From RHKX01 sp046330415 (GTDB lineage Bacteria > Actinomycetota > Thermoleophilia > Solirubrobacterales > 70-9): a DNA stretch of 64,000 nucleotides. The stretch is taken from assembly GCA_046330415.1 (NCBI GenBank), contig JAXLSW010000012.1, forward strand, positions 1 to 64,000, written 5' to 3'. A program made the translations under genes and the position numbers. The first letter of the stretch is position 1; the number at the start of each line of letters is the position of its first letter. This document shows, in pieces, positions 40,595-49,041 of the stretch. Under the pieces are notes generated by a model, which was given only the letters and a program-made list of their open reading frames with translations, ran no database searches and had not been told where the DNA came from.

Positions 40595-40633
40595 AACGTA
40601 GAGGCCGGATCGGTCGGAACGAACACCTGTCCG
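40595..40633 (-). promoter_or_regulatory. Candidate recA promoter and LexA/SOS box
   Basis: At 40620-40633 the plus strand reads CGAACACCTGTCCG, matching 12 of 14 positions of the Gram-positive LexA consensus CGAACRNRYGTTYG. On the minus strand a TACGTT (-10-like, 40600-40595) lies 17 bp from a weak TTCGTT -35 that overlaps the box. This is a reasonable SOS-controlled recA promoter. LexA itself is not in the window. Confidence 0.45.
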
Positions 40634-40775
40634 CCCCCTGGGCCCGATGCCTTGCTCATCGAGGCGAATCTAGGCGGCGCGAGGTCACGGATCTAGACGC
40701 AGATGTGCCGATTCAGCAACGACTATGCGCCGATTCGCCCCAGTGCGTGAGCGGGAAGGGGGCGCAGATCGGCTA

Positions 40776-40886
40776 CTGGGGTGAGACAGACCAGAATGAT
40801 GGTCTGAATCACCCCAGGGACCTTGCGGGCCCAGACTTTCGCGCCCCTGGGGTGACTGAGACCACGATGATGGTCTGAATCACCCC
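40776..40886. repeat. Second pair of 38-nt palindromic repeats
   Basis: Copies at 40778-40815 and 40849-40886 have outer arms GGGGTGA/TCACCCC and inner arms AGACCA/TGGTCT, each exactly 38 nt like the pair at 24923-25020. The first is flanked by CT/AG extending its stem. They sit between the 3' end of the delta-60 gene and the recA promoter, both on the minus strand. They could insulate recA from read-through or be mobile REP-like units. The rest of the 40512-40921 gap shows no gene. Confidence 0.8.
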
Positions 40887-40921
40887 AACTGGCCGAGGGC
40901 TGGGGGCCGGGCCAGATGCAG

Positions 40922-42514
40922 CTAACCCCGAGCGACGATCCTCGAGCGTGCGCCTCGGCACACCCCGATGTCGCCGCTGCGGTGCTGCGGGTAGGCGGCG
41001 AAGACCTCGTCGGCGCGGCGCGGGACCCGAGCGCTCCAGCCGCCCTGGGCGCTTACCGGCGCCTTCCCGAGGAGCTTTGGCCGGCCGCCCCCGGTGGCGG
41101 CGAAGATCCGGAGCTGAACCGGCTTGCTCCCACCCTGCCGGCACGGGGGCACTGCCTTGACCCTTCCCGAGATCTCCGCTCCGCTGCGCTTGGCCGTGAC
41201 CTTGACCGGCAGACGACCGCAGCCATCGCGCTGCCTCGCGTAGCGCCGCGGACAGCCGTCCTTGCGGTCGCCCACCTCGTCGGCGTCGGCGTCGGCGGGA
41301 TCGTCATCAAGCTCGATCCGCGAGATGAACCCGCCCCCCGCGCTCATCACCTGGCGCGAGCCGGCGAGGACGAGCTCGCCGAACGCCGGGAACGGGAAGT
41401 CGCTGTAGGCGAGCGGGAACATGGAAATCCCGTCTTCGCCGAAGCTCCGGTCCAGCGAACCGTCGGGCATGAGGCGCGCGATCGCGGGACTCGGTGGCTC
41501 CGGCGCGAAGTTGTCCGGTCCGACGTAGCCGTACCTCCCGCTGACCAAGACACGCCCCTGGGCGTCGGTCTCGACGTCGAACGGCAGCATCGCATCCCCC
41601 TCAGGCGAGATCCCAACCAGCTCCGGTGCAGCGACGAAACCCGGGTCGAGCTGTCCGTCGGGGCTGAGACGGTAGATCTGTATCTCCCGATAGAGCGAAC
41701 CCGCCCCTGTGCGGATCCTCGCGTAGTGCACCCGTCCCGCGGCGTCCACCGCCAGTCCGGTGCCGAAGAGGATGCCGACGGGCTCGGCGGGGGCGGCGAT
41801 ACCGCCATCGCCAAAGGCCTGGTCGAGCTGCCCGGAGGGGCTGTACTTCGCGATCCGCAACGGATCATCGAACAGCAGGAACATGGTTCCGTCGGGGCCG
41901 AGCTCGAAGGCCTTCGCGTCCTCGGAGACACTCACCGGGGAGATCCCGCCATCGCCGAAGGAGCTGTCGACCCCGCCATCGTCATTGATGCGGATCAGGC
42001 GCGCCTCTCCCCAGCCGCCCGCGACCACCACCATCCTGCCGGCGCCATCGAACTCGACTTCGCCGAGGAACCCCGGGAAGTCGACACGGGCGACGCCCTC
42101 GTCTCCGAACGTCCGGTCGAACTGGCCATCGCGGGTGAGCCGGATGATCAACGGCTGCACCCCCTTCAAGACCGCAGCCGTCACGACGATCTCCCCAGTC
42201 GGGCTCACCGCCAGCGAGAGGGCCTCGATCGTGTCGCCGAGCAGGACGCGACCGCCCTGCCCGAATGACCGGTCGAGCTCGCCCGATCGAGTCAGGGCAA
42301 CGACCTTCGGCTCCCTGTTGAGATCCCGCAGATAGAACGAGCGCCCGTCGTCCCCGACGGCCAGGGCATCGGTCGTCACGTTCTCCTCCGTCCCATTGGC
42401 CTCGACGATTCCGCCGCTCCCGAACGTTTCGTCCAAGTCGCCTGGACGAGCCTGAGCGGACGCACAGAAGGCCAGCGCTGCCAGCAGCACCCCGAAACCC
42501 GCGCCCCGTCTCAT
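40922..42514 (-). CDS. Secreted delta-60 repeat (beta-propeller-like) protein
   Basis: A 530-residue exported protein. The signal peptide is RRGAGFGVLLAALAFCASAQA. At least seven delta-60 type repeats follow, each with the core L-D-x-(S/T)-F-G-x-x-G, for example LDETFGSGGI, LDRSFGQGGRV, FDRTFGDEGV, VDSSFGDGGI, LDQAFGDGGI and LDRSFGEDGI. The spacing suggests a beta propeller. After residue ~405 a Cys-containing C-terminal domain begins (GCPRRYARQRDGCGRLPVKVTAKRSG). Function is unknown; such proteins are abundant in soil actinobacteria. Together with the next secreted gene it separates recA from cinA. Confidence 0.8.
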   Translation of the reverse strand: MRRGAGFGVLLAALAFCASAQARPGDLDETFGSGGIVEANGTEENVTTDALAVGDDGRSFYLRDLNREPKVVALTRSGELDRSFGQGGRVLLGDTIEALSLAVSPTGEIVVTAAVLKGVQPLIIRLTRDGQFDRTFGDEGVARVDFPGFLGEVEFDGAGRMVVVAGGWGEARLIRINDDGGVDSSFGDGGISPVSVSEDAKAFELGPDGTMFLLFDDPLRIAKYSPSGQLDQAFGDGGIAAPAEPVGILFGTGLAVDAAGRVHYARIRTGAGSLYREIQIYRLSPDGQLDPGFVAAPELVGISPEGDAMLPFDVETDAQGRVLVSGRYGYVGPDNFAPEPPSPAIARLMPDGSLDRSFGEDGISMFPLAYSDFPFPAFGELVLAGSRQVMSAGGGFISRIELDDDPADADADEVGDRKDGCPRRYARQRDGCGRLPVKVTAKRSGAEISGRVKAVPPCRQGGSKPVQLRIFAATGGGRPKLLGKAPVSAQGGWSARVPRRADEVFAAYPQHRSGDIGVCRGARSRIVARG

Positions 42515-42586
42515 GAGCCGAAGGTAGCAGGGGCCGGCGGCCCCGGTGCCGCTTCCACGGAGCGCGGTGGACAGTCCTAGCGGTGC

Positions 42587-43513
42587 CTATCCCTTGCCGC
42601 CGCCGTGGTGCCCCCCGCCGCCCTTCTTCCCCTTCTTCTTCTTGACCGTCCACCCATAGGAGGCCGGTGTCGCGTCCGTCAGCCCGGAAGCGACGGCGCG
42701 GACCTGGAAGTTGTGCTTGCCCTTGCCGGCCTTCACCGTGAGCGGGGAGGCGCAGGGAGCGAATGCGGCGCCGTCGAGCGCGCATTCGAACGTGGCGCCG
42801 GCCGTGGACGAGTTGAACTCGAAGGCCACCCGCTTCGACTTCGTCCGCTTCTTCGGACCTTTGGCGATCGTCGTCTCCGGGGCTGTGGGCGGGGTCGGTG
42901 GGTCGGCCACCGTGGCGAGAGCTGAGACATCGTCGATGTTCCACCAGGCGCAGGGTTGGGACGCGTGGTAAGAGCAATTGACCCTGAGCGTCAGCGTGTG
43001 CACGCCGGGCGAGACGCCGGAGACATCCACGGAAACGGTCTTGTAACCAGAGCCGTAGCCCGGCGCAGTTGGAAGCTTGGTGTCAACAACAGACCCGTCG
43101 ACGAGGACCTCTACAGGTCCCGTGTACCCCAATACGACCACCTGCGTCAGCTTGTACGTAAGGGTCGTCACACCCGTGAAGTCCACTGGCTGCGAGATCG
43201 ATCCGATCTCCGACACGTGGCCCGGGTTGCTGCGGGCGTTGTTGCCGAGGCTGATGAAACCTGCGCCCGACGCGGCCGCTCCCGTGCACGGCGGCGATAG
43301 GCAGAACCTCGCCTGCGGGTAGTTGGGGACCGTTTCCGTCTTGGTCCAGTTCGGGTTGGTGCAGGAGTTGATGTCACTGCCCTGGCACCCGGTGGTCGCT
43401 TCGAAGCCTCCGTCGACGACGCGCTCGACGACGGCAGCCGAGGCGGACCCAGTTGCAACGAACGCCGCCGCACAACCAACCAGCGCAAGACCTAGAACAG
43501 CCCTGGACCTCAT
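42587..43513 (-). CDS. Secreted beta-sandwich protein with Lys/Gly/His-rich tail
   Basis: A 308-residue exported protein. After the signal peptide (GLALVGCAAAFVATGSASA) comes a carbohydrate-binding-like jelly-roll pattern (VVDGGFEATTGCQGSDINSCTNPNWT ... GTAA-type loops, SVDVSGVSPGVHTLTLRVNC, WNIDDVSALAT). A PPTPPTAPETTI linker leads to an Ig-like module (ATFECALDGAAFAPCASPLTV ... KHNFQVRAVASGLTDATPASYGWTV) often repeated in actinobacterial surface proteins. The end is strongly basic and Gly/His-rich (KKKKGKKGGGGHHGGGKG). No enzyme motif is seen. It is probably cell-surface associated; it is not a conserved member of the recA region. Confidence 0.7.
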   Translation of the reverse strand: MRSRAVLGLALVGCAAAFVATGSASAAVVERVVDGGFEATTGCQGSDINSCTNPNWTKTETVPNYPQARFCLSPPCTGAAASGAGFISLGNNARSNPGHVSEIGSISQPVDFTGVTTLTYKLTQVVVLGYTGPVEVLVDGSVVDTKLPTAPGYGSGYKTVSVDVSGVSPGVHTLTLRVNCSYHASQPCAWWNIDDVSALATVADPPTPPTAPETTIAKGPKKRTKSKRVAFEFNSSTAGATFECALDGAAFAPCASPLTVKAGKGKHNFQVRAVASGLTDATPASYGWTVKKKKGKKGGGGHHGGGKG

Positions 43514-43599
43514 GAACCACCTCGCTCCCGAACGACGCTCGCAGGGTAGCGCGCCGGCACAGAGCCGACAACCAACTTCACCTCAGGCCGAAGCGCCGC

Positions 43600-44883
43600 T
43601 CAGAACGGCGGCTCGTCGCCCAGCAGGAAGCGACGCAGCATGTGCATCGCGACGCTGACGGAGCGCTCGCGGACGTCCTCGCGGCTGCCTGGCAGCTGGA
43701 CCTCGCGCGCCATCGTCCGCCCGTCGGCGGCGGCGATGCAGAAGCAGACGAAGCCGACGGGCTTCGCCTCGGTCCCTCCACCCGGCCCGGCGACCCCGGT
43801 GATGCCGACCCCGAGGTCGGCGCCGAAGCGGGCGATGGCACCCTCGGCGAGCGCCTTCGCGACCTCCGGCGAGACCGCTCCCTTCGCCGCGATCAGATCC
43901 GCCGGCACCCCGAGAAGCTCGCTCTTGGCCTCGTTGGTGTAGGCGACGACGCCGCCGGCCACGTACTCCGAGGCTCCCGGGACGTCGGTCAGGCGCCCCG
44001 CCAGCTTGCCGCCCGTGCACGACTCGCCCGTCGCGATCCGGTGCCCGCGCAGCAACGCGGCGACGATCTCGTCGATCGTCTCCCCCGTCTCCGTGTAGAT
44101 GACGGCGGCGTGACGTTCGCGGAGGCCGTCGAAGAGCGCCTCCCGCAGCGGCTCGGCGTCGGCCGCGTAACGGACGTCGATCTCCAGCTCGGCCCCCTTG
44201 CGCAGGCAGGTCGTGATCTCGAGCGGGCTCAGATCCACCCCACCCTCCTCGATCTCGCGCAGGCTCTTGGCGAGCGTGGACTCCGGGATCCCGAACATCT
44301 TCATCGAGGCCGTGGCGTAGTCGTCGGAGCGCTCGAGGATCCGCGCGAACGGCTCCGAGGCCACCGCGGCCGGCCACATCGCCTGCAGCTCGCGGGGCGG
44401 ACCCGGCAGGACGACGACGATCGGCCCCTCGCCCGTCTCCACGACGAGCCCCGGCGCCGTCCCCGCCGGATCGAGCGCGATCGACCCCTCGGGGACCATC
44501 GCCTGCTTGCGGGTGCCGTCGCGCAGCCCCTCGGGATCGAACTTCATCCGGCGCGCGAACTCAGCGACGATCTCGGAGATCCGCTGCTCCATGCCCTCGT
44601 CGAGGACCATGCGCCGCCCGGCGAACTCGGCGACGAGCTCGGCGGTCATGTCGTCGGCCGTCGGCCCCAGGCCGCCGGTCGTGACGATGAGGTCGACGCC
44701 GTTGCCGGCGAAGAACCGCAGGGCGGTCGTCATGTCCTCGGCGCGATCGCCGACGCAGACCATGTGGGCGACGTCGACACCGAGCTCGCTCAGCCGCTGC
44801 GAGACCCAGGGGCCGTTCGCGTCGGCGACGCGGCCGCTGAGCACCTCGGTGCCCGTGACGACGATTCCCGCGCGGGCGCTCAC
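43600..44883 (-). CDS. cinA: CinA-like competence/damage-inducible protein
   Basis: A 427-residue two-domain protein. The N-terminal molybdopterin-binding-like (COG1058) domain covers MSARAGIVVTGTEVLSGRVADANGPWVSQRLSELG ... TTGGLGPTADDMTAELVAEF. The C-terminal CinA domain (RIATGESCTGGKLAGRLTDVPGASEYVAGGVVAYTNEAK ... GVAGPGGGTEAKPVGFV) is of the nicotinamide mononucleotide deamidase type. Related proteins act as ADP-ribose pyrophosphatase/NMN deamidase in NAD recycling. The GTG at 44883 overlaps the rodZ-like stop by 4 nt. cinA next to recA is common, but here two secreted genes intervene. Confidence 0.9.
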   Translation of the reverse strand: MSARAGIVVTGTEVLSGRVADANGPWVSQRLSELGVDVAHMVCVGDRAEDMTTALRFFAGNGVDLIVTTGGLGPTADDMTAELVAEFAGRRMVLDEGMEQRISEIVAEFARRMKFDPEGLRDGTRKQAMVPEGSIALDPAGTAPGLVVETGEGPIVVVLPGPPRELQAMWPAAVASEPFARILERSDDYATASMKMFGIPESTLAKSLREIEEGGVDLSPLEITTCLRKGAELEIDVRYAADAEPLREALFDGLRERHAAVIYTETGETIDEIVAALLRGHRIATGESCTGGKLAGRLTDVPGASEYVAGGVVAYTNEAKSELLGVPADLIAAKGAVSPEVAKALAEGAIARFGADLGVGITGVAGPGGGTEAKPVGFVCFCIAAADGRTMAREVQLPGSREDVRERSVSVAMHMLRRFLLGDEPPF

Positions 44884-45659
44884 GGGCAGTCCGGTCCCGC
44901 GTAGTCGATCTCGCGGATCCCCTTCGAGTCGGCCTCGTAGCTGGCCTTGCCGTCGGCGTCGACGCTCTTCCTGCGGCCGCTGGAGCGCAGCTCCACCTGA
45001 CCGCCATCCGGGAGGTCGACCCTGTAGGTCTTGAAGCCGTCGAAGCTCTCCTCGGCACCGGCGCTGAGCATCTGGCCGTCGATCAACGCCTCCCCGGCGT
45101 CGCCGACCAGGCAGACCCTGACCGCCGCCGCCGGCTCCAGGGTGATCCCGACCGGCTTCAGCGCCTTGCTCCCGTCGCCGCCTTGCGCGTCCTCGCGCAG
45201 TTTCCGGGCCGCGTTGCCGCCGTCGCCGGAGGTGTCGTCACCGCCCTCGTCGCCACCGATGGAGCCCAGGATCACGAGCAGGATGATGATGCCTGCGGCG
45301 ATCGCGAGGATCACCGGTGTCCGCGAGGGAGGCCGCGAGCCCGGCGCACGCCTCCGCTCCCGCAGGAGGGGCTCCGCCGCGGGGCTCGACGACGCCCCCT
45401 GGACGCCATCGCTCGAGCGCCGGTACTGATCCGCCAGACGGTCGCCGTCGAGGCCGAGCAGATCGCCGTAGGTGCGCAGGAAGCCCCGCACGTAAGCGGG
45501 AGCCGGCAGCACCTCCCAGTCCTCCGCCTCGAGCGCGCGCAGGTACCGGGCGCGGATCTTGGTCCGCTCCTCGGCCTCCTTCACGTCCATGCCGAGCCGG
45601 CGTCGCGCGTTCTTGAGCGCGCTGCCGATCCCGAGCTCGGTTGGGTCAACGTCGTTCAT
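44880..45659 (-). CDS. RodZ-like helix-turn-helix membrane protein
   Basis: A 259-residue bitopic protein. An N-terminal HTH_25 domain (GSALKNARRRLGMDVKEAEERTKIRARYLRALEAEDWEVLPAPAYVRGFLRTYGDLLGLD, about residues 12-71) precedes a basic linker. One transmembrane helix (PVILAIAAGIIILLVILGSIGG, near 114-135) and a C-terminal DUF4115 domain with VRVCLVGDAGEALIDGQMLSAGAEESF follow. This is the layout of RodZ, which links MreB to the cell-wall machinery. Coccoid actinobacteria without MreB also carry such genes, so the cell-shape role is not certain. It lies between ftsK and cinA, the usual order. Confidence 0.82.
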   Translation of the reverse strand: MNDVDPTELGIGSALKNARRRLGMDVKEAEERTKIRARYLRALEAEDWEVLPAPAYVRGFLRTYGDLLGLDGDRLADQYRRSSDGVQGASSSPAAEPLLRERRRAPGSRPPSRTPVILAIAAGIIILLVILGSIGGDEGGDDTSGDGGNAARKLREDAQGGDGSKALKPVGITLEPAAAVRVCLVGDAGEALIDGQMLSAGAEESFDGFKTYRVDLPDGGQVELRSSGRRKSVDADGKASYEADSKGIREIDYAGPDCP

Positions 45660-45701
45660 GGCCGCCCAGTATTGCGACGGCCGCGAGGGGCCCGCCTGCA
45701 G

Positions 45702-48245
45702 CTAGCCCCCGACTGTCTCGAGCCCGGCACCCTCGGTCTCCGGCCCGTCGCCGCGACCCGCGCCGGCCATCACCCGAGCGATGTCGGCCGGGCCGATCAG
45801 GACCTGGCGGGCCTTCGAGCCCTCAAAGCCTGAGATGACGCCGCGGCGCTCGAGCATGTCGATGAGGCGGCCGGCGCGCGTGTAGCCGACCCGCAGTCGG
45901 CGCTGGATCATCGACACCGACGCGGAGTCGGTCTCGACCACGATCCGGATCGCATCCTCGAGCAGATCGTCCTCGTCGGGCGAGAACTCCCCGCCGCCGT
46001 CGCCGTCGACGTCCACGGGAGCCTTCTCCTGCAGCAGATCGGCATCGAACTGAGGCTCACCCTGCTTGCTCCAGTAGCCGACGACCTTGGCGATCTCCTC
46101 CTCGGTGACGAACGCGCCCTGGACGCGCTGAAGCTTCGAGGAGCCGACCGGCCTGAAGAGCATGTCGCCCTGGCCGAGCAGGGATTCGGCGCCGCCCTGG
46201 TCGAGGATCACCCGGGAGTCGATCTGGGAGGCGACCGAGAACCCGATCCTTGCCGGGATGTTGACCTTGATCGTGCCGGTGATGACGTCCGTGGAAGGAC
46301 GCTGGGTGGCGAGAAGCAGGTGGATGCCCACCGCACGGGACTTCTGCGCGAGCCGGATGATCGACTCCTCGACCTCGCCCGGCGCGACCATCATCAGATC
46401 CGCAAGCTCGTCGATCACGCAGAGGATGTGGGGAAGCGGCGCCTCCCCCGCCTTGCGGCGGATCTTGTTGAGCTCCTCGAGGTTGCGACCACGGGCCTTG
46501 CCCATGACCGTGTAGCGCGACTCCATCTCCGACACCAGGTTCTCGAGCACGTTCGCGGCGACGCGGGCGCTCGTCACGACCGGCGTCAGCAGGTGAGGGA
46601 CGGAGTCGTAGTGGTTGAGCTCTACCTGCTTGGGATCCACGAGCACGAGCCGGAGCTCGTTCGGCGAGGCGTGCAGGAGCATCGACGTCAGGATCGCGTT
46701 GACCGAGCCCGACTTGCCCGATCCGGTGGTGCCGGCGACGAGGACGTGCGGCATCTTCGCCAGGTCCATCGAGACGGCCTGCCCGGAGATGTCCTTGCCG
46801 AGCCAGGACAGCAGCGGCGAGGCGTCGTCGGGACGACCGCCGTAGATGTCGCCGAGGCGGACCATCTTGCGGCGCGCGTTCGGGACTTCGACGCCGACCG
46901 CCTTCTTGCCGGGGATCGGCGCGAGGATGCGGATGTCGGTGGAGGCGAGCGCGTAGGAGATGTCGTCCTTGAGCTGGGAGATCTTGCCGACCTTGGTTCC
47001 GGGCGCGAGCTGCAGCTCGTAGCGGCTCACGTGCGGGCCGGTGACGGTGCCGACGAGGCGCGCCTCGATCTTGAAGTGGCTCAGGACCTCGAGCAGCGCG
47101 CGCGCGGTGCGCTCCATGTCGCGGCGGTCGGGGCCGCTGTCCTTGGCGTCATTGCCGCGGCGCAGCAGCTTCGCGGAGGGCAGCCGGTAGTCCTTCTCCT
47201 CCGACTCGGTGATGCCGCCCCGCTTCGCGCCCATCGGCGTCCTCGCGACCTCGATCGCCTCGTCGCCGTCGACCATCAGCGAAGGGGGCTCCTCCGAGTC
47301 GTCGTCCTCGAAAGCGTGCTCGGGGGCGTTCAGATCGGTGGCGGCGATCTCCTCGCCCTCGCCCTCGTCGTCGTCGGGGGATTCGCCCAAGAGGTCGAAG
47401 TCGATCTCCGAGGTGGACTCGTCGCCGTCGCCGTCGGTCGCCGTCGCGCCCTCGCCGAGCGACACGGTGATCTCCGCGTCGTCGTCCTCGCCGGGGAAGT
47501 TCGCGGTCGTCCAGCCGTCGCCGATCTGACCGCCGTGATCGCCGGCAGGCGCGCCGCGCATGCCGCGCGCGGTCCTGGCGAGCTCCCCGGTCGCCTCCTT
47601 GGCCCGCCGTCCGGCCTCTGCCCCGGAGCCGATGAGGCTGACAAGGGGCCGGCCGCTCAGCAGCAGAATCCCGCTGATGATCAGAAGCAGGGCGATGATG
47701 TGCGCTCCGATCCGCTGGAAGAGAGTCGCCGACGCCCAGTACAGAGCCTCGCCGAACGCGCCGCCGTGGGCGGTGATGAAGTCGGGCTCGAAGAAGCCGT
47801 CGCCGCGCACCGGCGTGTCGGGGCCGAGTCCGGCCGTCCCGGCCGCGAAGGCGAGGAGGAGGCCGGCGACGAGCAGCAGGGCACCGGCGTTGATGGCGCC
47901 GGGGTAGCTGATCAGCGGGCGCACGACCAGCGCGAGCCCGATTCCGGCCAGAAGCATCGGGAGCGCGTAGGCGACTGCGCCGACGGTCCAGGTCAGCGCG
48001 ACCTCGATCCCCGATCCGGCCGAGCCACCGTCCCAGCCGGCGTAGAGGACGAACCCCAGGTAGAGGCCGAGGCCGAGCAGGGCGAGCCCGATCAGGTCGA
48101 GGTGGCGCTGCTCGAGCTCTCGCCGAGGTGCGGGCTTGGGCGTTGGCTTGTTCTTCGCGGGCTTGCGCGCGGCCGGCCGCTTCCCACCCTTCCGGGGGGT
48201 GCTGCCGCCGCGCGAGCTCTTGCCCATGAGCGGGATTGATGGCAT
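45702..48245 (-). CDS. ftsK: DNA translocase FtsK/SpoIIIE
   Basis: An 847-residue DNA translocase for chromosome segregation at division. A basic N-terminus is followed by four hydrophobic helices (about residues 45-190) and an acidic linker rich in Asp/Glu (230-340). The motor follows: alpha domain DMERTARALLEVLSHFKIEARLVGTVTGPHVSRYELQL, Walker A VAGTTGSGKSGSVN near residue 500, and LRLVLVDPKQVELNHYDSVPHLLTPVVT. A C-terminal gamma winged helix (DAIRIVVETDSASVSMIQRRLRVGYTRAGRLIDMLERRGVISG) would read KOPS/SRS sites. The ATG at 48245 has AAGGA upstream; the longer frame to 49043 is antisense to the response regulator. Confidence 0.94.
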   Translation of the reverse strand: MPSIPLMGKSSRGGSTPRKGGKRPAARKPAKNKPTPKPAPRRELEQRHLDLIGLALLGLGLYLGFVLYAGWDGGSAGSGIEVALTWTVGAVAYALPMLLAGIGLALVVRPLISYPGAINAGALLLVAGLLLAFAAGTAGLGPDTPVRGDGFFEPDFITAHGGAFGEALYWASATLFQRIGAHIIALLLIISGILLLSGRPLVSLIGSGAEAGRRAKEATGELARTARGMRGAPAGDHGGQIGDGWTTANFPGEDDDAEITVSLGEGATATDGDGDESTSEIDFDLLGESPDDDEGEGEEIAATDLNAPEHAFEDDDSEEPPSLMVDGDEAIEVARTPMGAKRGGITESEEKDYRLPSAKLLRRGNDAKDSGPDRRDMERTARALLEVLSHFKIEARLVGTVTGPHVSRYELQLAPGTKVGKISQLKDDISYALASTDIRILAPIPGKKAVGVEVPNARRKMVRLGDIYGGRPDDASPLLSWLGKDISGQAVSMDLAKMPHVLVAGTTGSGKSGSVNAILTSMLLHASPNELRLVLVDPKQVELNHYDSVPHLLTPVVTSARVAANVLENLVSEMESRYTVMGKARGRNLEELNKIRRKAGEAPLPHILCVIDELADLMMVAPGEVEESIIRLAQKSRAVGIHLLLATQRPSTDVITGTIKVNIPARIGFSVASQIDSRVILDQGGAESLLGQGDMLFRPVGSSKLQRVQGAFVTEEEIAKVVGYWSKQGEPQFDADLLQEKAPVDVDGDGGGEFSPDEDDLLEDAIRIVVETDSASVSMIQRRLRVGYTRAGRLIDMLERRGVISGFEGSKARQVLIGPADIARVMAGAGRGDGPETEGAGLETVGG

Positions 48246-48347
48246 CTGCACGATCCTTCGACGCGTCCGGACGGACCCCTGCGCACGAAGGCCACCGCAG
48301 CGCGAAAGGGCGGCGCGCCGCCGGGGCCGATCTTTAGACTCCGGGCC

Positions 48348-49034
48348 GTGAGCGAAGACGATCTGACCGGCCGCGTCCTGGTCGTCGAGGACGACGAGGA
48401 CATCGCCGATGTCCTGCGGCGATCCCTGCGCCAGGAGGGCCACGAGGTCCGCAGCGCCGCCAACGGCGAGGATGCGCTCAGGCAGGCCGTCGAGTTCGTG
48501 CCCGATCTCGTCGTCCTCGATCTCGGGCTGCCGGACATCGACGGGGTCGACGTCTGCAGGCGGCTGCGCGCCGACGGGGACGTGCCGATCCTCATCCTCA
48601 CGGCCCGCACCGACACCGACGACCGCGTCGAAGGGCTCGACGCGGGAGCCGACGACTACCTCGTCAAGCCCTTCGAGCGCGACGAGCTGCTCGCCCGGAT
48701 GCGCGCCCTGCTGAGGCGCCGTCCGCCCCGCGGAACCGCGTCGCTCACCGTCGGCGACCTCGTCCTCAACCCGGGCACCCGCGAGGTCACGCGCGGCGAT
48801 CGCGTCGTCGACCTGACCAACCGCGAGTTCGAGCTGCTCGAGTTCCTGATGCGGAACGAGCGGCTCGTGATCTCGCGCGAGCGGCTGCTCGAGGAGGTCT
48901 GGGGCTACGACCCGACATCGATGACCAACACGATCGACGTCTTCATCAGCAACCTCAGGCGCAAGCTCGAGGAGGGAGGAGAGGACCGGATCCTGCACAC
49001 GAAACGTGGTGCGGGATACGTGGTCAGGGTGTGA
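48348..49034 (+). CDS. OmpR/PhoB-family response regulator
   Basis: A 228-residue two-domain response regulator. The receiver has the acidic pair in VVEDDED, phospho-acceptor Asp58 in LVVLDLGLPD, the conserved Thr in LILTAR and the Lys in YLVKPF. The C-terminal winged helix has LTNREFELLEFLMRNERLVISRERLLEEVWGYDPTSMTNTIDVFISNLRRKLEEG, typical of OmpR/PhoB DNA-binding domains. The start is GTG at 48348. It is divergent from ftsK and lies 7 bp before the sensor kinase gene, with which it forms a two-component system. The target genes are unknown. Confidence 0.92.
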   Translation: MSEDDLTGRVLVVEDDEDIADVLRRSLRQEGHEVRSAANGEDALRQAVEFVPDLVVLDLGLPDIDGVDVCRRLRADGDVPILILTARTDTDDRVEGLDAGADDYLVKPFERDELLARMRALLRRRPPRGTASLTVGDLVLNPGTREVTRGDRVVDLTNREFELLEFLMRNERLVISRERLLEEVWGYDPTSMTNTIDVFISNLRRKLEEGGEDRILHTKRGAGYVVRV

Positions 49035-49041
49035 GGGCGTC

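Noticed and set aside
46320..48239. 639-codon plus-strand frame antisense to ftsK
   Set aside because: Same type of composition-driven shadow; no recognisable motif.
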